A stretch of DNA of 55,898 bases. Source: Paenibacillus sp. NEAU-GSW1. Lineage in GTDB: Bacteria > Bacillota > Bacilli > Paenibacillales > Paenibacillaceae. Shown one piece after another: positions 16,892 to 24,734 of this stretch. The stretch lies in contig NZ_WOVL01000032.1 in assembly GCF_009737085.1 (NCBI RefSeq), positions 1 to 55,898 on the forward strand, in the 5' to 3' direction. Made by a program: the position numbers and the translations under genes. Position 1 is the first letter of the stretch. Each line of letters starts with the position of its first letter. The notes under the pieces were generated by a model. It did not search any database. It was not told where the DNA came from and saw only the letters and a program-made list of their open reading frames with translations.

Positions 16892-17335
16892 CTAGAACAC
16901 GTCGATCGTTAATACTGCTGCCGCGATAAAAACCGCCTGCAGCAAGGTGCGCTGCAAGAGCGGAGGAACCGGGCGGCCACCGATAGTCAGCTTTCTGCTG
17001 GCCGCATGCACATTAGCCGGGAACATAGCAACGAGCATACAGGTTAAGCCTATCGCCGCAATTGCAGATAGCTTAGGAATAACCAGACCGATAGCTCCGA
17101 TCATTTCCAATACCCCTGTAGCAGTCACGATGAAGCCCGGGTTTGGAAACGCAGGCGGAACCATCGCGACGAGATCCGGCCGCCTTTTGCCCCTATGCGC
17201 CGATGCCGCGAGCAGGAACATGACGCCAACCGCATACCGCAGCGCTTCCTGCCAGTCATTCCAGATCGGTATCCCGAGTAATCCCAATGATTGAAAGAGG
17301 ATAAACGATCCGATTAGAGCATAAAAGGGAATCAT
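16892..17335 (-). CDS. DoxX-family membrane protein
   Basis: 147-residue protein with four hydrophobic segments, consistent with the DoxX/YphA family of small integral membrane proteins. Characteristic features are the charged loop HRGKRRPD at about 50-57, the segment PGFIVTATGVLEMIGAIGLVIP and a second loop with FPANVHAA. The frame is open to 17353, but GGGGGAGGG eight bases before the ATG at 17335 decides the start. The exact function is unknown. It is divergent from the NTF2-like/TetR operon and shares a 175-bp intergenic region with it, so it may be under the same TetR repressor. Confidence 0.8.
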   Translation of the reverse strand: MIPFYALIGSFILFQSLGLLGIPIWNDWQEALRYAVGVMFLLAASAHRGKRRPDLVAMVPPAFPNPGFIVTATGVLEMIGAIGLVIPKLSAIAAIGLTCMLVAMFPANVHAASRKLTIGGRPVPPLLQRTLLQAVFIAAAVLTIDVF

Positions 17336-17450
17336 TGAGCAGCCCTCCCCCATATAATAAATTCGCCTTCATAGTATCCAACACTGGAACAAAATTCTAG
17401 TTTTACTTTTGTTATATCTTTATTCGTTTACGAATATTGGAAATTTCTCC

Positions 17451-17479
17451 TTGCCAGTATAGACCGATCGGTATACAAT
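17451..17479 (+). promoter_or_regulatory. Promoter with a TetR-type operator in its spacer
   Basis: TTGCCA (17451-17456), a 17-bp spacer and TACAAT (17474-17479) form a sigma-A promoter. The spacer contains TATAGACCGATCGGTATA with the palindromic core ACCGATCGGT at 17463-17472. A repressor bound there would block RNA polymerase. The TetR protein encoded second in the operon is the obvious candidate. The same TATAGACCGA half-site occurs at 35354-35363 before another TetR gene. Confidence 0.7.
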
Positions 17480-17510
17480 AAAACAAACAGTTTAGAAATG
17501 AGGGGATTCC

Positions 17511-17972
17511 ATGAAATTGCTTGTGCCTCCGTTTACGCAGGAATCGGCAGCTGCCAAAATCCGCATGGCTGAAGATGGATGGAACAGCCGCGACCCGCAG
17601 CGCGTATCGCTTGTTTACACGGAAGACAGCCTCTGGCGAAACCGTTCCGAATTCATTGCCGGCCGGGCGGAGATCGTAGACTTTCTTGCGCGGAAGTGGT
17701 CTAGGGAGCTGGAATATCGGCTGATCAAGGAGCTATGGTCGTTTACGGATAACCGGATTGCGGTTCGCTTTGCTTACGAGTGGCGAGACGATAGCGGGAA
17801 TTGGTTTCGATCGTATGCCAATGAGAACTGGGAGTTCAACCCAGACGGTCTCATGCAGCGCCGTTTTGCCTCGATCAACGATGTGCCGATCTGCGAATCG
17901 GATCGCAAATTCCACTGGCCGCTCGGCAGACGCCCTGACGATCATCCCGGCCTCACGGAATTAGGCTTATGA
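17511..17972 (+). CDS. NTF2-like protein (SnoaL/DUF1348 type)
   Basis: 153-residue cytoplasmic protein with the NTF2-like cone fold pattern of the DUF1348 group: AEDGWNSRDPQRVSLVYTED, WRNRSEFIAGRAEIVDFL, KELWSFTDNRIAVRFAYEW and NENWEFNPDGLMQRR. No catalytic role is established for this group. GAGGGG nine bases before the ATG supports the start. Its stop codon overlaps the TetR start (ATGA), so it is co-translated with its probable repressor. Confidence 0.85.
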   Translation: MKLLVPPFTQESAAAKIRMAEDGWNSRDPQRVSLVYTEDSLWRNRSEFIAGRAEIVDFLARKWSRELEYRLIKELWSFTDNRIAVRFAYEWRDDSGNWFRSYANENWEFNPDGLMQRRFASINDVPICESDRKFHWPLGRRPDDHPGLTELGL

Positions 17973-18541
17973 CGCGCATCATCCACGAAAAAACCGATGT
18001 CGTACCGATGATTGCCGAGGTCTTCAGGGAACTCGGTTATGAAGGCGCCACGATGAGCAAGATCACCGGGCGGACGGGGCTTTCCAAAGGAAGCCTGTAT
18101 CACTTCTTCCCCGGCGGCAAGGAAGAGATGGCCAGCGAAATTATGGCGCATGTAGACGCTTGGTTTATCGCTCACGTATTCGAGCCTCTGGAGCAAGAAG
18201 ACCCTCAAACCGCGATCCCCCGGATGTGGCGGGAAGTGAATGCTTATTTCCGCTCGGGCCAACGGATTTGTCTTGTAGGCGCTTTTGCGCTTGACGAAAC
18301 GAGAGACCGATTCGCTCTCATGATCGGACGCTATTTCCAAAGATGGATTGACGCCTTAGCTGCTGCGCTAGTTCGAACCGGGGCAACAAAAGAAGCCGCC
18401 CTGCTTCTATCGGAAGAAGCGGTGGGCGGCATTCAAGGCGGTTTGATTCTTGCCAGAGCGCTAAATGATCCTTCCGTCTTTGAGCGAACAATAGCAGGCC
18501 TCGCTGAGCGAGTTGCCGTGTTCATCGGCGAACCTTCTTAA
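17969..18541 (+). CDS. TetR-family repressor (LmrA/YxaF-like)
   Basis: 190-residue regulator. The N-terminal helix-turn-helix covers residues 8-55 (GYEGATMSKITGRTGLSKGSLYHFFPGGKEEMA). GLSKGSLYHFFPGGKEEM is typical of the LmrA/YxaF/QacR-like branch. The rest is a helical ligand-binding domain. Its operator is probably the ACCGATCGGT palindrome in the promoter upstream, giving autorepression together with the NTF2-like gene and perhaps the divergent DoxX gene. The ligand is unknown. Confidence 0.88.
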   Translation: MTRIIHEKTDVVPMIAEVFRELGYEGATMSKITGRTGLSKGSLYHFFPGGKEEMASEIMAHVDAWFIAHVFEPLEQEDPQTAIPRMWREVNAYFRSGQRICLVGAFALDETRDRFALMIGRYFQRWIDALAAALVRTGATKEAALLLSEEAVGGIQGGLILARALNDPSVFERTIAGLAERVAVFIGEPS

Positions 18542-18544
18542 TAA

Positions 18545-18582
18545 AACGGCCTCCACCCTGCACATTCAGGATGGAGGTCGTT
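18545..18582. terminator. Bidirectional terminator between the TetR gene and mqo
   Basis: AACGGCCTCCACCCTG (18545-18560) pairs with CAGGATGGAGGTCGTT (18567-18582), with two non-Watson-Crick positions and a 6-nt loop. It lies between two convergent stop codons. Confidence 0.75.
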
Positions 18583-18586
18583 CTAA

Positions 18587-20086
18587 TTACTTCGCTAGTT
18601 GCAGCTCGCCGCTCAGACCAAGCGCGCTTGCTGTCGTCTCATGGATTTCTCCGATCAGCTCCGGGTTTTTCAGAAGCGAAATACCGTAAGACGGAATCAT
18701 TTCTTTTATTTTAGGCTCCCACGCTTTAGCATGCTGCGGGAAGCACTTATGGATCACTTCAAGCATAACGGAAACGGCAGTTGAAGCACCAGGCGATGCG
18801 CCCAAGAGCGCTGCGATCGAGCCGTCAGCGGCGCTAATAACTTCCGTGCCGAATTGAAGTGTCCCTTTGCCGCCGGCAGCTGTATCTTTAATAATCTGTA
18901 CACGCTGGCCTGCTACGAGAAGCTCCCAATCCTCGCTTTTCGCATTCGGGATAAACTGGCGAAGCTCTTCCATACGCTGCTCTTTGGAAAGCATCAGCTG
19001 CTTAATCAGGTAAGTCGTCAATGCCGCGCTCTTCACGCCCGCCGCCAGCATCGTCACCAGATTATGCGGTTTGACCGATGTGATCAAATCGAGCATCGAA
19101 CCGGATTTCAAGAACTTCGGCGAGAAGCCTGCGAACGGCCCGAAGAACAACGATTCTTTGCCGTCGATAAATCGGGTATCCAAATGCGGAACCGACATCG
19201 GAGGCGCGCCGACCGGAGCCTGTCCGTAAACTTTCGCTTGATGCTTCGATACGATTTCCGGGTTCCGAGTGACCATGAAAAGTCCGCTGACCGGGAAGCC
19301 GCCGATGCCTTTGCCTTCCGGAATGCCGGATTTCTGCAGCAAATGCAGGCTTCCGCCGCCGCCGCCAATAAAGACGAACTTCGCCGTGTGACGCTCAACA
19401 GCTCCGCTGCTGTTGCGTACTTTCACTTCCCACTGGCCGTCGCTCGTACGGTTAATATCATCAACGGAGTGATTGAAGTTGATGCCGACATTTTTCTTCT
19501 TCAAGTGGTCGAACAAAATGCGCGTCAACGAGCCGAAGTTAACGTCCGTACCGGATGCAATGCGAGTTGCTGCGATCGGTTTGTCCACTTTACGATCTTT
19601 CATCATGAGCGGAATCCATTCCGCAAGCTTCGCTGGATCCTCGGAATATTCCATCCCTTGGAACAACGGATTCGCAGACAACGCTTCGAAACGTTTTCTA
19701 AGGAAGTTTACGTCCTTCTCCCCTTGCACGAAGCTCATGTGCGGGATGGGAACGACGAAGTCCTTCGGATTTTCAATCAACTTGCTTTCTACGAGATAAG
19801 ACCAAAACTGCTTGGAAAGCTGATACTCTTCATTGACTTTAATAGCTTTGCTGATGTCAATCGATCCGTCCGGTTTCTCCACCGTGTAGTTCAGCTCGCA
19901 CAGCGAAGAATGCCCAGTTCCCGCATTGTTCAATTCGTTCGAGCTTTCCTCGCCCGCTTTCGCGAGCTTCTCAAACACCGTGATTTTCCAGTCCGGCACT
20001 AATTCTTTCAGCAGCGCTCCCAAAGTCGCGCTCATAATACCGGCACCAATTAAGATAACGTCTGATGTGTTTTGTCTGTTACTCAT
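18587..20086 (-). CDS. mqo: Malate:quinone oxidoreductase
   Basis: FAD-dependent peripheral membrane enzyme that oxidises malate to oxaloacetate and passes electrons to the quinone pool, bypassing NAD malate dehydrogenase. The N-terminal dinucleotide-binding motif is VILIGAGIMSATLGALLKEL (residues 9-28), followed by VFEKL. Family motifs include NNAGTGHSSLCELNYT, FIGGGGGSLHLLQKSGIPE and the C-terminal LLGASPGASTAVSVMLEVI. The length of about 499 residues matches the family. The frame is open to 20155, but the ATG at 20086 gives the usual N-terminus MSNRQ and has AAGGA upstream. It is a single-gene unit with a structured leader. Confidence 0.96.
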   Translation of the reverse strand: MSNRQNTSDVILIGAGIMSATLGALLKELVPDWKITVFEKLAKAGEESSNELNNAGTGHSSLCELNYTVEKPDGSIDISKAIKVNEEYQLSKQFWSYLVESKLIENPKDFVVPIPHMSFVQGEKDVNFLRKRFEALSANPLFQGMEYSEDPAKLAEWIPLMMKDRKVDKPIAATRIASGTDVNFGSLTRILFDHLKKKNVGINFNHSVDDINRTSDGQWEVKVRNSSGAVERHTAKFVFIGGGGGSLHLLQKSGIPEGKGIGGFPVSGLFMVTRNPEIVSKHQAKVYGQAPVGAPPMSVPHLDTRFIDGKESLFFGPFAGFSPKFLKSGSMLDLITSVKPHNLVTMLAAGVKSAALTTYLIKQLMLSKEQRMEELRQFIPNAKSEDWELLVAGQRVQIIKDTAAGGKGTLQFGTEVISAADGSIAALLGASPGASTAVSVMLEVIHKCFPQHAKAWEPKIKEMIPSYGISLLKNPELIGEIHETTASALGLSGELQLAK

Positions 20087-20114
20087 TTTTACCGTCCTTA
20101 CACGCTTATATTTT

Positions 20115-20231
20115 GAAGAAAAGATGTAGGCGCTCCTGCTTAGGCTTAAAAACACAGCAAGCCAGGGTGCTACCTCGCGTCACATCTTCTCTGTCTAGAG
20201 TAATCAAGGTGAAACAGTCTATATGATTATA
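20115..20231 (-). promoter_or_regulatory. Structured leader and -10 element of mqo
   Basis: A TATAAT on the minus strand at 20226-20231 could start a leader of roughly 130 nt before the mqo ATG. Within it 20116-20127 (AAGAAAAGATGT) faces 20182-20191 (ACATCTTCTC), and GGCTT (20143-20147) faces AAGCC (20159-20163). This gives a two-tier stem. No known riboswitch class is recognised. No good -35 element is seen. Confidence 0.35.
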
Positions 20232-20469
20232 GCATTGTTCTCGTTAAACTAACTTATATTATATGACAGTTATATGTGTTTTAAAAGTCGGTAAATTTAA
20301 GTGAAGCCAGACTATAAAAGCTAAGTCGGGATAATTTTCCCTTTCATCTGCCGCATGATTCAATTTCCGGTTAATCGACGAATACACCATAGCCAAAATT
20401 GGAAAAATAAAAAGAGCACCAGAGAGCGTATCTTGTGGAAGAAACGCGCAATACGATACAATCAGAGGC
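20232..20469. other. Intergenic stretch without recognisable gene
   Basis: Part of a 436-bp gap between mqo and the VOC gene. A frame of about 70 codons on the minus strand (20259-20471) has no convincing ribosome binding site and no family pattern. I see AT-rich DNA with possible promoter-like sequence and nothing else. Confidence 0.5.
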
Positions 20470-20507
20470 AAAGAAAGCTGGAATCGTTGATGTCACGATG
20501 CCAGCTT
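20470..20507 (-). terminator. Terminator of the VOC gene
   Basis: AAGCTGG and CCAGCTT flank an inner ATCGT/ACGAT pairing, giving a stem of about 12 bp. On the minus strand it is followed by TCTTTGCC. It begins 16 bp past the stop codon. Confidence 0.7.
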
Positions 20508-20522
20508 CCCTTTTCCTTCAAG

Positions 20523-20957
20523 CTACGCGCTATGAATGGAATTCCAAATCTCCTTATAATGCGGGCTGTGGATCAGCCCGATAATGTTTCCGAACGGATC
20601 GACGACGGAGGCAGTAAACCAGTTTACGCCGCGCTCCGTAAACGGTTCGTATTCTGCAGCGCCCAGCCCTTTCAATACTTCAAGCATGGCGGCAACGTCG
20701 TCAACATGCCAGTAAAGCGTTGCTCCCCCCGTCCCTGTCAAGCTCGCTGCTTGAGGGGCATATTTCTTATCAATGATGCCAAGTTCGTCTTGGAAGTCGC
20801 CGATCCGGAATTCGAGATAAGCTGGATTGTCAGGATCAGGGCTTTGGAAATAAGGCTCGACACCAAGAAGCTTCGTATACCATTCTTTTGCTGCCTTCAT
20901 GTCCTCCGCCCAGAAGCTCACATTTGCCATACCGCGTAATTTAGGTGTATTTGTCAT
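20523..20957 (-). CDS. VOC-family protein (glyoxalase/bleomycin-resistance type)
   Basis: 144-residue soluble protein of the vicinal-oxygen-chelate superfamily, with one full betaalphabetabetabeta pair: ANVSFWAEDMKAAKEWYTKLLGVEP, AYLEFRIGDFQDELGIID, ATLYWHVDDVAAMLEVLKGLGA and SVVDPFGNIIGLIHSPHY. The last is the typical DPFGN ending. The substrate is unknown. AAGGAGACTGATTACA precedes the ATG. It is divergent from the AraC gene at 21012 across only 54 bp, so that regulator may control it. Confidence 0.87.
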   Translation of the reverse strand: MTNTPKLRGMANVSFWAEDMKAAKEWYTKLLGVEPYFQSPDPDNPAYLEFRIGDFQDELGIIDKKYAPQAASLTGTGGATLYWHVDDVAAMLEVLKGLGAAEYEPFTERGVNWFTASVVDPFGNIIGLIHSPHYKEIWNSIHSA

Positions 20958-21011
20958 TGTAATCAGTCTCCTTATTGGTTATTTGGTTTATTCATTTCAT
21001 TGTAGGGGTTG

Positions 21012-21851
21012 ATGGCCATTCCTGTATTACAGAAATCCGCAGCCATATATCAGACCGATGGAAAATTGGACCCTGCCGGCTTCGAGCGCCATATTGACTT
21101 TCAAACCTATGTGCCGCCTGGCGATTTGGCTGCATTCGTAAACCATTTTTGGACCATCCGGTGGAACAATACCTCAGGTCAGCCCTACGTTTCAGAGCAG
21201 GTGATGCACCGTCCTTATGTCGACGTCTATCTGTCTGCGCAGGAATCGGGTATCCAGTGCACCTTCCGAGACAGACGGGATTACGAGGCGAATGGCAGCG
21301 GCAGAATTATCGGCGCCCGCTTCAAACCAGGCGCGTTCCGCGCTTTCTGGCAGAAGCCGCTCGCTGGCCTGCACAATGAGACGATCGCATTGCAGCACGC
21401 GTTTGTTGAAGCGGATCAAGCTTGGATAGTGCATACGCTGTCCTTGCCGGATGACGCAGCCGTCGGCGCTCTTGCCGAGCTCCTGCAAGCTCAAAAACCA
21501 ATCCATGACCCTAACATCGAAGTAATAGAGACGATCATTCGTGCCACAGAGAGTGAAGGCTTGCTTACGGTCACGGAAGTTGCGGAATGGATGGGCAAAA
21601 GCGAGCGATGGCTTCAGCAGCTGTTTCAGGACTATATTGGGATCGGTCTCAAGTGGCAGCTTCAGCGGATTAAGCTGTTAGAAGCCGCAAAAGCGATTCG
21701 CGAATGCAACGAGCCTGATTGGGCGGATATGGCCTATGCGCTCGGCTACAGCAGCCAGCAGCATTTCATTACCGACTTTAAACGGGTGCTTGGCAAAACA
21801 CCGTTGCAATACAAGAAAGAAATGCTCTCTCTAGGAGCGAACGGCCTCTAA
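21012..21851 (+). CDS. AraC-family regulator (DUF6597-type sensor domain)
   Basis: 279-residue transcription factor. Residues 25-160 are a sensor domain of the DUF6597-like type (YVPPGDLAAFVNHFWTIRW, IIGARFKPGAFRAFW). The C-terminal 100 residues form an AraC DNA-binding domain (LLTVTEVAEWMGKSERWLQQLFQDYIGIGLKW and WADMAYALGYSSQQHFITDFKRVLGKTPLQYKKE). An in-frame TTG at 21009 exists, but ATG 21012 with GTAGGGG upstream is preferred. Its 3' end overlaps the convergent YdeI/OmdA gene by 21 bp. It probably regulates the divergent VOC gene. Confidence 0.86.
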   Translation: MAIPVLQKSAAIYQTDGKLDPAGFERHIDFQTYVPPGDLAAFVNHFWTIRWNNTSGQPYVSEQVMHRPYVDVYLSAQESGIQCTFRDRRDYEANGSGRIIGARFKPGAFRAFWQKPLAGLHNETIALQHAFVEADQAWIVHTLSLPDDAAVGALAELLQAQKPIHDPNIEVIETIIRATESEGLLTVTEVAEWMGKSERWLQQLFQDYIGIGLKWQLQRIKLLEAAKAIRECNEPDWADMAYALGYSSQQHFITDFKRVLGKTPLQYKKEMLSLGANGL

Positions 21852-22403
21852 TTTTGCAATCGCCTTTTGCAATTGGGCCGCTCGGCTCTTTTCCGTCGTT
21901 GCCTTTAGAAGCGGCAAGAACATGTTGTATTGCGCTGTTCTGTCCAGCTCGATGAACGCTCGCTTCGCCTGTTCATGCCTCTCGAGCGCTGCTTCCAGAT
22001 CAGGAGGAACAACTGCGCTCTTTTGCGATTCGTAGGCTGCGTCCCATCTGCCATCCGCCTTGGCGAGCTCAATTTCCTTATAGCCTGCAGGCTGCATGAG
22101 ACCCTTCTCCATGAGCTTCTCTGCTTTTCGCACGTTCACCAGTGACCAAGGGCTCTTCGCTCGTCTCGGCGAATACCGCTGCAAATAACAAGACCCGTCG
22201 AAGCCTTTGCGATGGCTGTCGATCCAGCCGTAACAGAGCGCAACGTCAAGCGCTTCGGTTATGGTGACGGACGTGACTCCCGCGTCCTTCTTGGCGATCC
22301 GAAGCCACGCCTCCCCTTCCTGTTCGTGATGATTGGCAAGCCATAATTCCCATTCCGCCGGACCGGCGAAATCGATAAATGCCAAATTTTCTTGCGCTGC
22401 CAT
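21831..22403 (-). CDS. YdeI/OmpD-associated (OmdA) family protein
   Basis: 190-residue soluble protein. Family landmarks are the N-terminal DFAGPAEWELWLANHHEQEGEAWLRIAKK, EALDVALCYGWIDSHRKGFD, YLQRYSPRRAKSPWSLVNVRKAEKLMEKGLMQPAG and the C-terminal KRAFIELDRTAQYNMFLPLLKA. The biochemical activity of the family is not established; the name comes from an OmpD-associated and a bacteriocin-protection protein. The ATG at 22403 has GGAAGGAGG eight bases upstream and is preferred over an ATG at 22424. It overlaps the AraC gene tail to tail. Confidence 0.86.
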   Translation of the reverse strand: MAAQENLAFIDFAGPAEWELWLANHHEQEGEAWLRIAKKDAGVTSVTITEALDVALCYGWIDSHRKGFDGSCYLQRYSPRRAKSPWSLVNVRKAEKLMEKGLMQPAGYKEIELAKADGRWDAAYESQKSAVVPPDLEAALERHEQAKRAFIELDRTAQYNMFLPLLKATTEKSRAAQLQKAIAKLEAVRS

Positions 22404-22542
22404 CAGTACGCCTCCTTCCATCAAGATCGTTCATGACTTCACTATACCGATTCCAATCCGCGCCGTATTACAAATAACCGCAGCGGTGTTTAAAACTATC
22501 TTTTCTAAGCTGCCGGGAGGTTATCCTAGAGTCGCTGAGTCG

Positions 22543-22582
22543 AAAAAAAAGAAGGAGAGGCTGTTAAAAAGCCCCTCCTTCT
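22543..22582 (-). terminator. Terminator of the diguanylate cyclase gene
   Basis: GAAGGAGAGGC and GCCCCTCCTTC form an 11-bp stem with one mismatch. On the minus strand eight T follow. It starts directly after the stop codon. Confidence 0.9.
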
Positions 22583-22583
22583 T

Positions 22584-24368
22584 CTAAGCGCTCCGCTCAT
22601 AGAAGCAATAACGATTTTTGCCGTTTGCTTTGGCCTCGTACATGGCCTGATCCGCCTGCTGGAGAAGCGTCGCGGCCTCTACGCCGGACGATGGGACGGC
22701 GGTAATGCCGATGCTCCCCGAGATCCGAATCGGCGATCCGTCAATCGCCCGGATGCCCCGCACAGATGCAATAATGTTCTCCGCAAGCCGCTCCAAATCC
22801 CGCGGTTGGCCGAACCGTTCCACCACAATAACAAATTCATCGCCCGCCCAGCGGCCCGCCATGCCTTGATCGCCGACAGCGCGGCGGAGCACCCGGGCCA
22901 CTTCCTGCAGAAGCCGGTCTCCCATTTCATGGCCGAGCGTATCATTAACGCCCTTGAATCCGTCCAGATCGAGGAACAAAACGGCATAGGGCTCCGATGT
23001 CCCGACCTCAAGCTGTGAGGTCCGCCGCTCCAGCCACTCGCGGATATAGCGGCGGTTGGCCAATCCGGTCAACTCATCGTAATGGACTTTGCGAACCGTT
23101 TCCGTCTGGTTGCCGAAGACAAATAAATGTCCATGGAAAGAGTCGCCATCTTCTCCCGCAATCGGGTTCCCATAATACTCATAGTAGAAGGTCTCGCCGC
23201 TGGCTTCATTTTGCACGATTACCCAATCCCGAACCACAGCCTGTCCCCCGCCTAAGTACGATCGAATCGATTCGCTAAGCGACCCGCCGCCTAACAATTT
23301 CATCCCTTCGCAATAGCATTCCAGCGATTCCCCTATGGCGAGCGGTTTGCCGAACAGCTCTTCGAACCTTCCGTTGGCGAACAAAATGTTCCCTTGGCCG
23401 TCGCACATCGCGATGCCTTCATGGCTTGAGGCCAGCATGCGCTCAATAATGCTTTTCTGCTCCGAGATCGTCCGCTGCGCTTCGCGGCCCTCTTCATAGA
23501 GATCCGTCATCTTCACATACATGCGGGTAAATTCATAAATCATCCCGCCGAGCACCACATTGGAGAAAATAAACGTATCGAACTTCGATATATACCAGCC
23601 CAGACTGAACCGGCTGCCTCCAAAGAGCACAATGCCCACATCCAGCATCGTCGCGAGCAGCGCAACGCATAGCCAGGAAGAAGTGACAGTGCTCCCGCGC
23701 GTCCGCCAGTAGTAGCTGACCAAAGCGGCGGCGCTGAGCACCAAAATCGGCAGTGCTAAACCGTAAGTAAACGCATCTGTCACTTTGCCATGATCCATGA
23801 GGATTGGAATTCGCCGCTCATGCACAATTGACGCATATACAATCAACGCCACAATCCCCGTCACGCCTAGTCCGACAAGTCCCGTACACCACATAGCTTG
23901 TCTCTTCGTTAAGCTGACCCGCTCCAGCCGATGCGGCATCATCGTGTACAACAAAACAGCCAGCGGAAATCCGATATGCCACAGCGCATACAGCAGCTCT
24001 GCGGTCTGGTTCCCCATGCGAATGCCGCCAGGCGGAAAAAAGCCCGGAAACGTCAGCAAATACGCAAGTGTCATGAGCGCGGAATACAGATATGCCCCGC
24101 ATAAAATGAGCGTAAGCGGCAAGCGGTTCACCCGAAATTGGCTGTATAGCACAAACACCGTAATAAGCTCGAAGCAGACAACCGCCCCCAGCAAGGTTGG
24201 CAAGTAGGTATTGCTTTTGGGCAATTCGACCTGCGCATACGGTATCGACATCAGCGTAATGACTGCAAGAACAGCTCCAATCACGAATGCTAATCGGCGA
24301 TGCGAAGGATTGGACGGCACGTTGAATAGCGTGTACGCCGGAGTCCCGTTCGTATAAATTGATTTCAT
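22584..24368 (-). CDS. Membrane diguanylate cyclase (MASE-type, PAS, GGDEF)
   Basis: 594-residue enzyme predicted to make cyclic di-GMP from two GTP. Residues 25-270 hold about eight membrane segments of a MASE4-like sensor. A PAS domain follows at about 305-420 (ASSHEGIAMCDGQGNILFANGRFEELFGK). The GGDEF domain starts at YDELTGLANRRYIREWL, with FLDLDGFKGVNDTLGHEMGDRLL and the active-site loop RWAGDEFVIVV. The loop reads AGDEF, a substitution seen in active cyclases. The positions of the RxxD product-inhibition site read GDQG, so feedback inhibition is probably lost. GGGGG precedes the ATG. It is a single-gene unit. Confidence 0.88.
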   Translation of the reverse strand: MKSIYTNGTPAYTLFNVPSNPSHRRLAFVIGAVLAVITLMSIPYAQVELPKSNTYLPTLLGAVVCFELITVFVLYSQFRVNRLPLTLILCGAYLYSALMTLAYLLTFPGFFPPGGIRMGNQTAELLYALWHIGFPLAVLLYTMMPHRLERVSLTKRQAMWCTGLVGLGVTGIVALIVYASIVHERRIPILMDHGKVTDAFTYGLALPILVLSAAALVSYYWRTRGSTVTSSWLCVALLATMLDVGIVLFGGSRFSLGWYISKFDTFIFSNVVLGGMIYEFTRMYVKMTDLYEEGREAQRTISEQKSIIERMLASSHEGIAMCDGQGNILFANGRFEELFGKPLAIGESLECYCEGMKLLGGGSLSESIRSYLGGGQAVVRDWVIVQNEASGETFYYEYYGNPIAGEDGDSFHGHLFVFGNQTETVRKVHYDELTGLANRRYIREWLERRTSQLEVGTSEPYAVLFLDLDGFKGVNDTLGHEMGDRLLQEVARVLRRAVGDQGMAGRWAGDEFVIVVERFGQPRDLERLAENIIASVRGIRAIDGSPIRISGSIGITAVPSSGVEAATLLQQADQAMYEAKANGKNRYCFYERSA

Positions 24369-24734
24369 TTTAAACCCCCGGTTGCGATAGGTTGCTTCTA
24401 TACTATTATGATATATTATTGGATCGTTTTGTTCATTTTTTTATGAGCTCTTGGACCTGGCCGAGGCTGTCCTCCACTCTTTTTAGGCCGTTTTTGGCCG
24501 TATCTCCCCGCCTGCGCTCGCAAAAAAGAGCTTTAAGGCCGTTTTCGTCCTTAAAGCTCTACTTTCATCCCATCTGCAGCTGCTTCCCGCTTATTTAAGA
24601 CCATTTTCGGCCTTATCCCCCAGCCAGCGCCCTTCGAAGAAGATTTTAAGGCTATTTCCGGCCTAAAATCCAATCTGCAGCTCCCCCGACCGCCCGCTCA
24701 CGAATGAATGAATGAATTGAATCAGCCATGCCAT
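24369..24734. other. Intergenic region with hairpin array
   Basis: 366 bp between two minus-strand genes. The upstream end probably holds the diguanylate cyclase promoter. The rest is taken up by four copies of an AAGGCC-type hairpin at 24480-24691. No gene is supported. Confidence 0.6.
24480..24691. repeat. Four-copy degenerate hairpin repeat
   Basis: Copies: TTTTAGGCCGTTTTTGGCCG (24481-24500), AGAGCTTTAAGG/CCTTAAAGCTCT around CCGTTTTCGT (24527-24560), TTAAGACCATTTTCGGCCTT (24595-24614) and GATTTTAAGGCTATTTCCGG plus CCTAAAATC (24642-24670). All follow the pattern TTAAGGCC-(G/A)TTTTC-GGCCTTAA. Two copies are followed by ATCTGCAGCT (24572-24581 and 24673-24682). The period is about 50-65 bp. 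Confidence 0.65.

Noticed and set aside
18854..20002. 382-codon plus-strand frame opposite mqo
   Set aside because: Shadow of mqo, with no start signals and no recognisable domain.
20161..20185. T-box-like string AGGGTGCTACCTCGCG on the plus strand
   Set aside because: It resembles the T-box antiterminator core (AGGGTGGTACCGCG), but the match is imperfect, no terminator or gene follows on that strand for 800 bp, and the specifier stem is absent.
20259..20471. 70-codon minus-strand frame between mqo and the VOC gene
   Set aside because: No ribosome binding site, overlaps the start of the VOC terminator and shows no family pattern.
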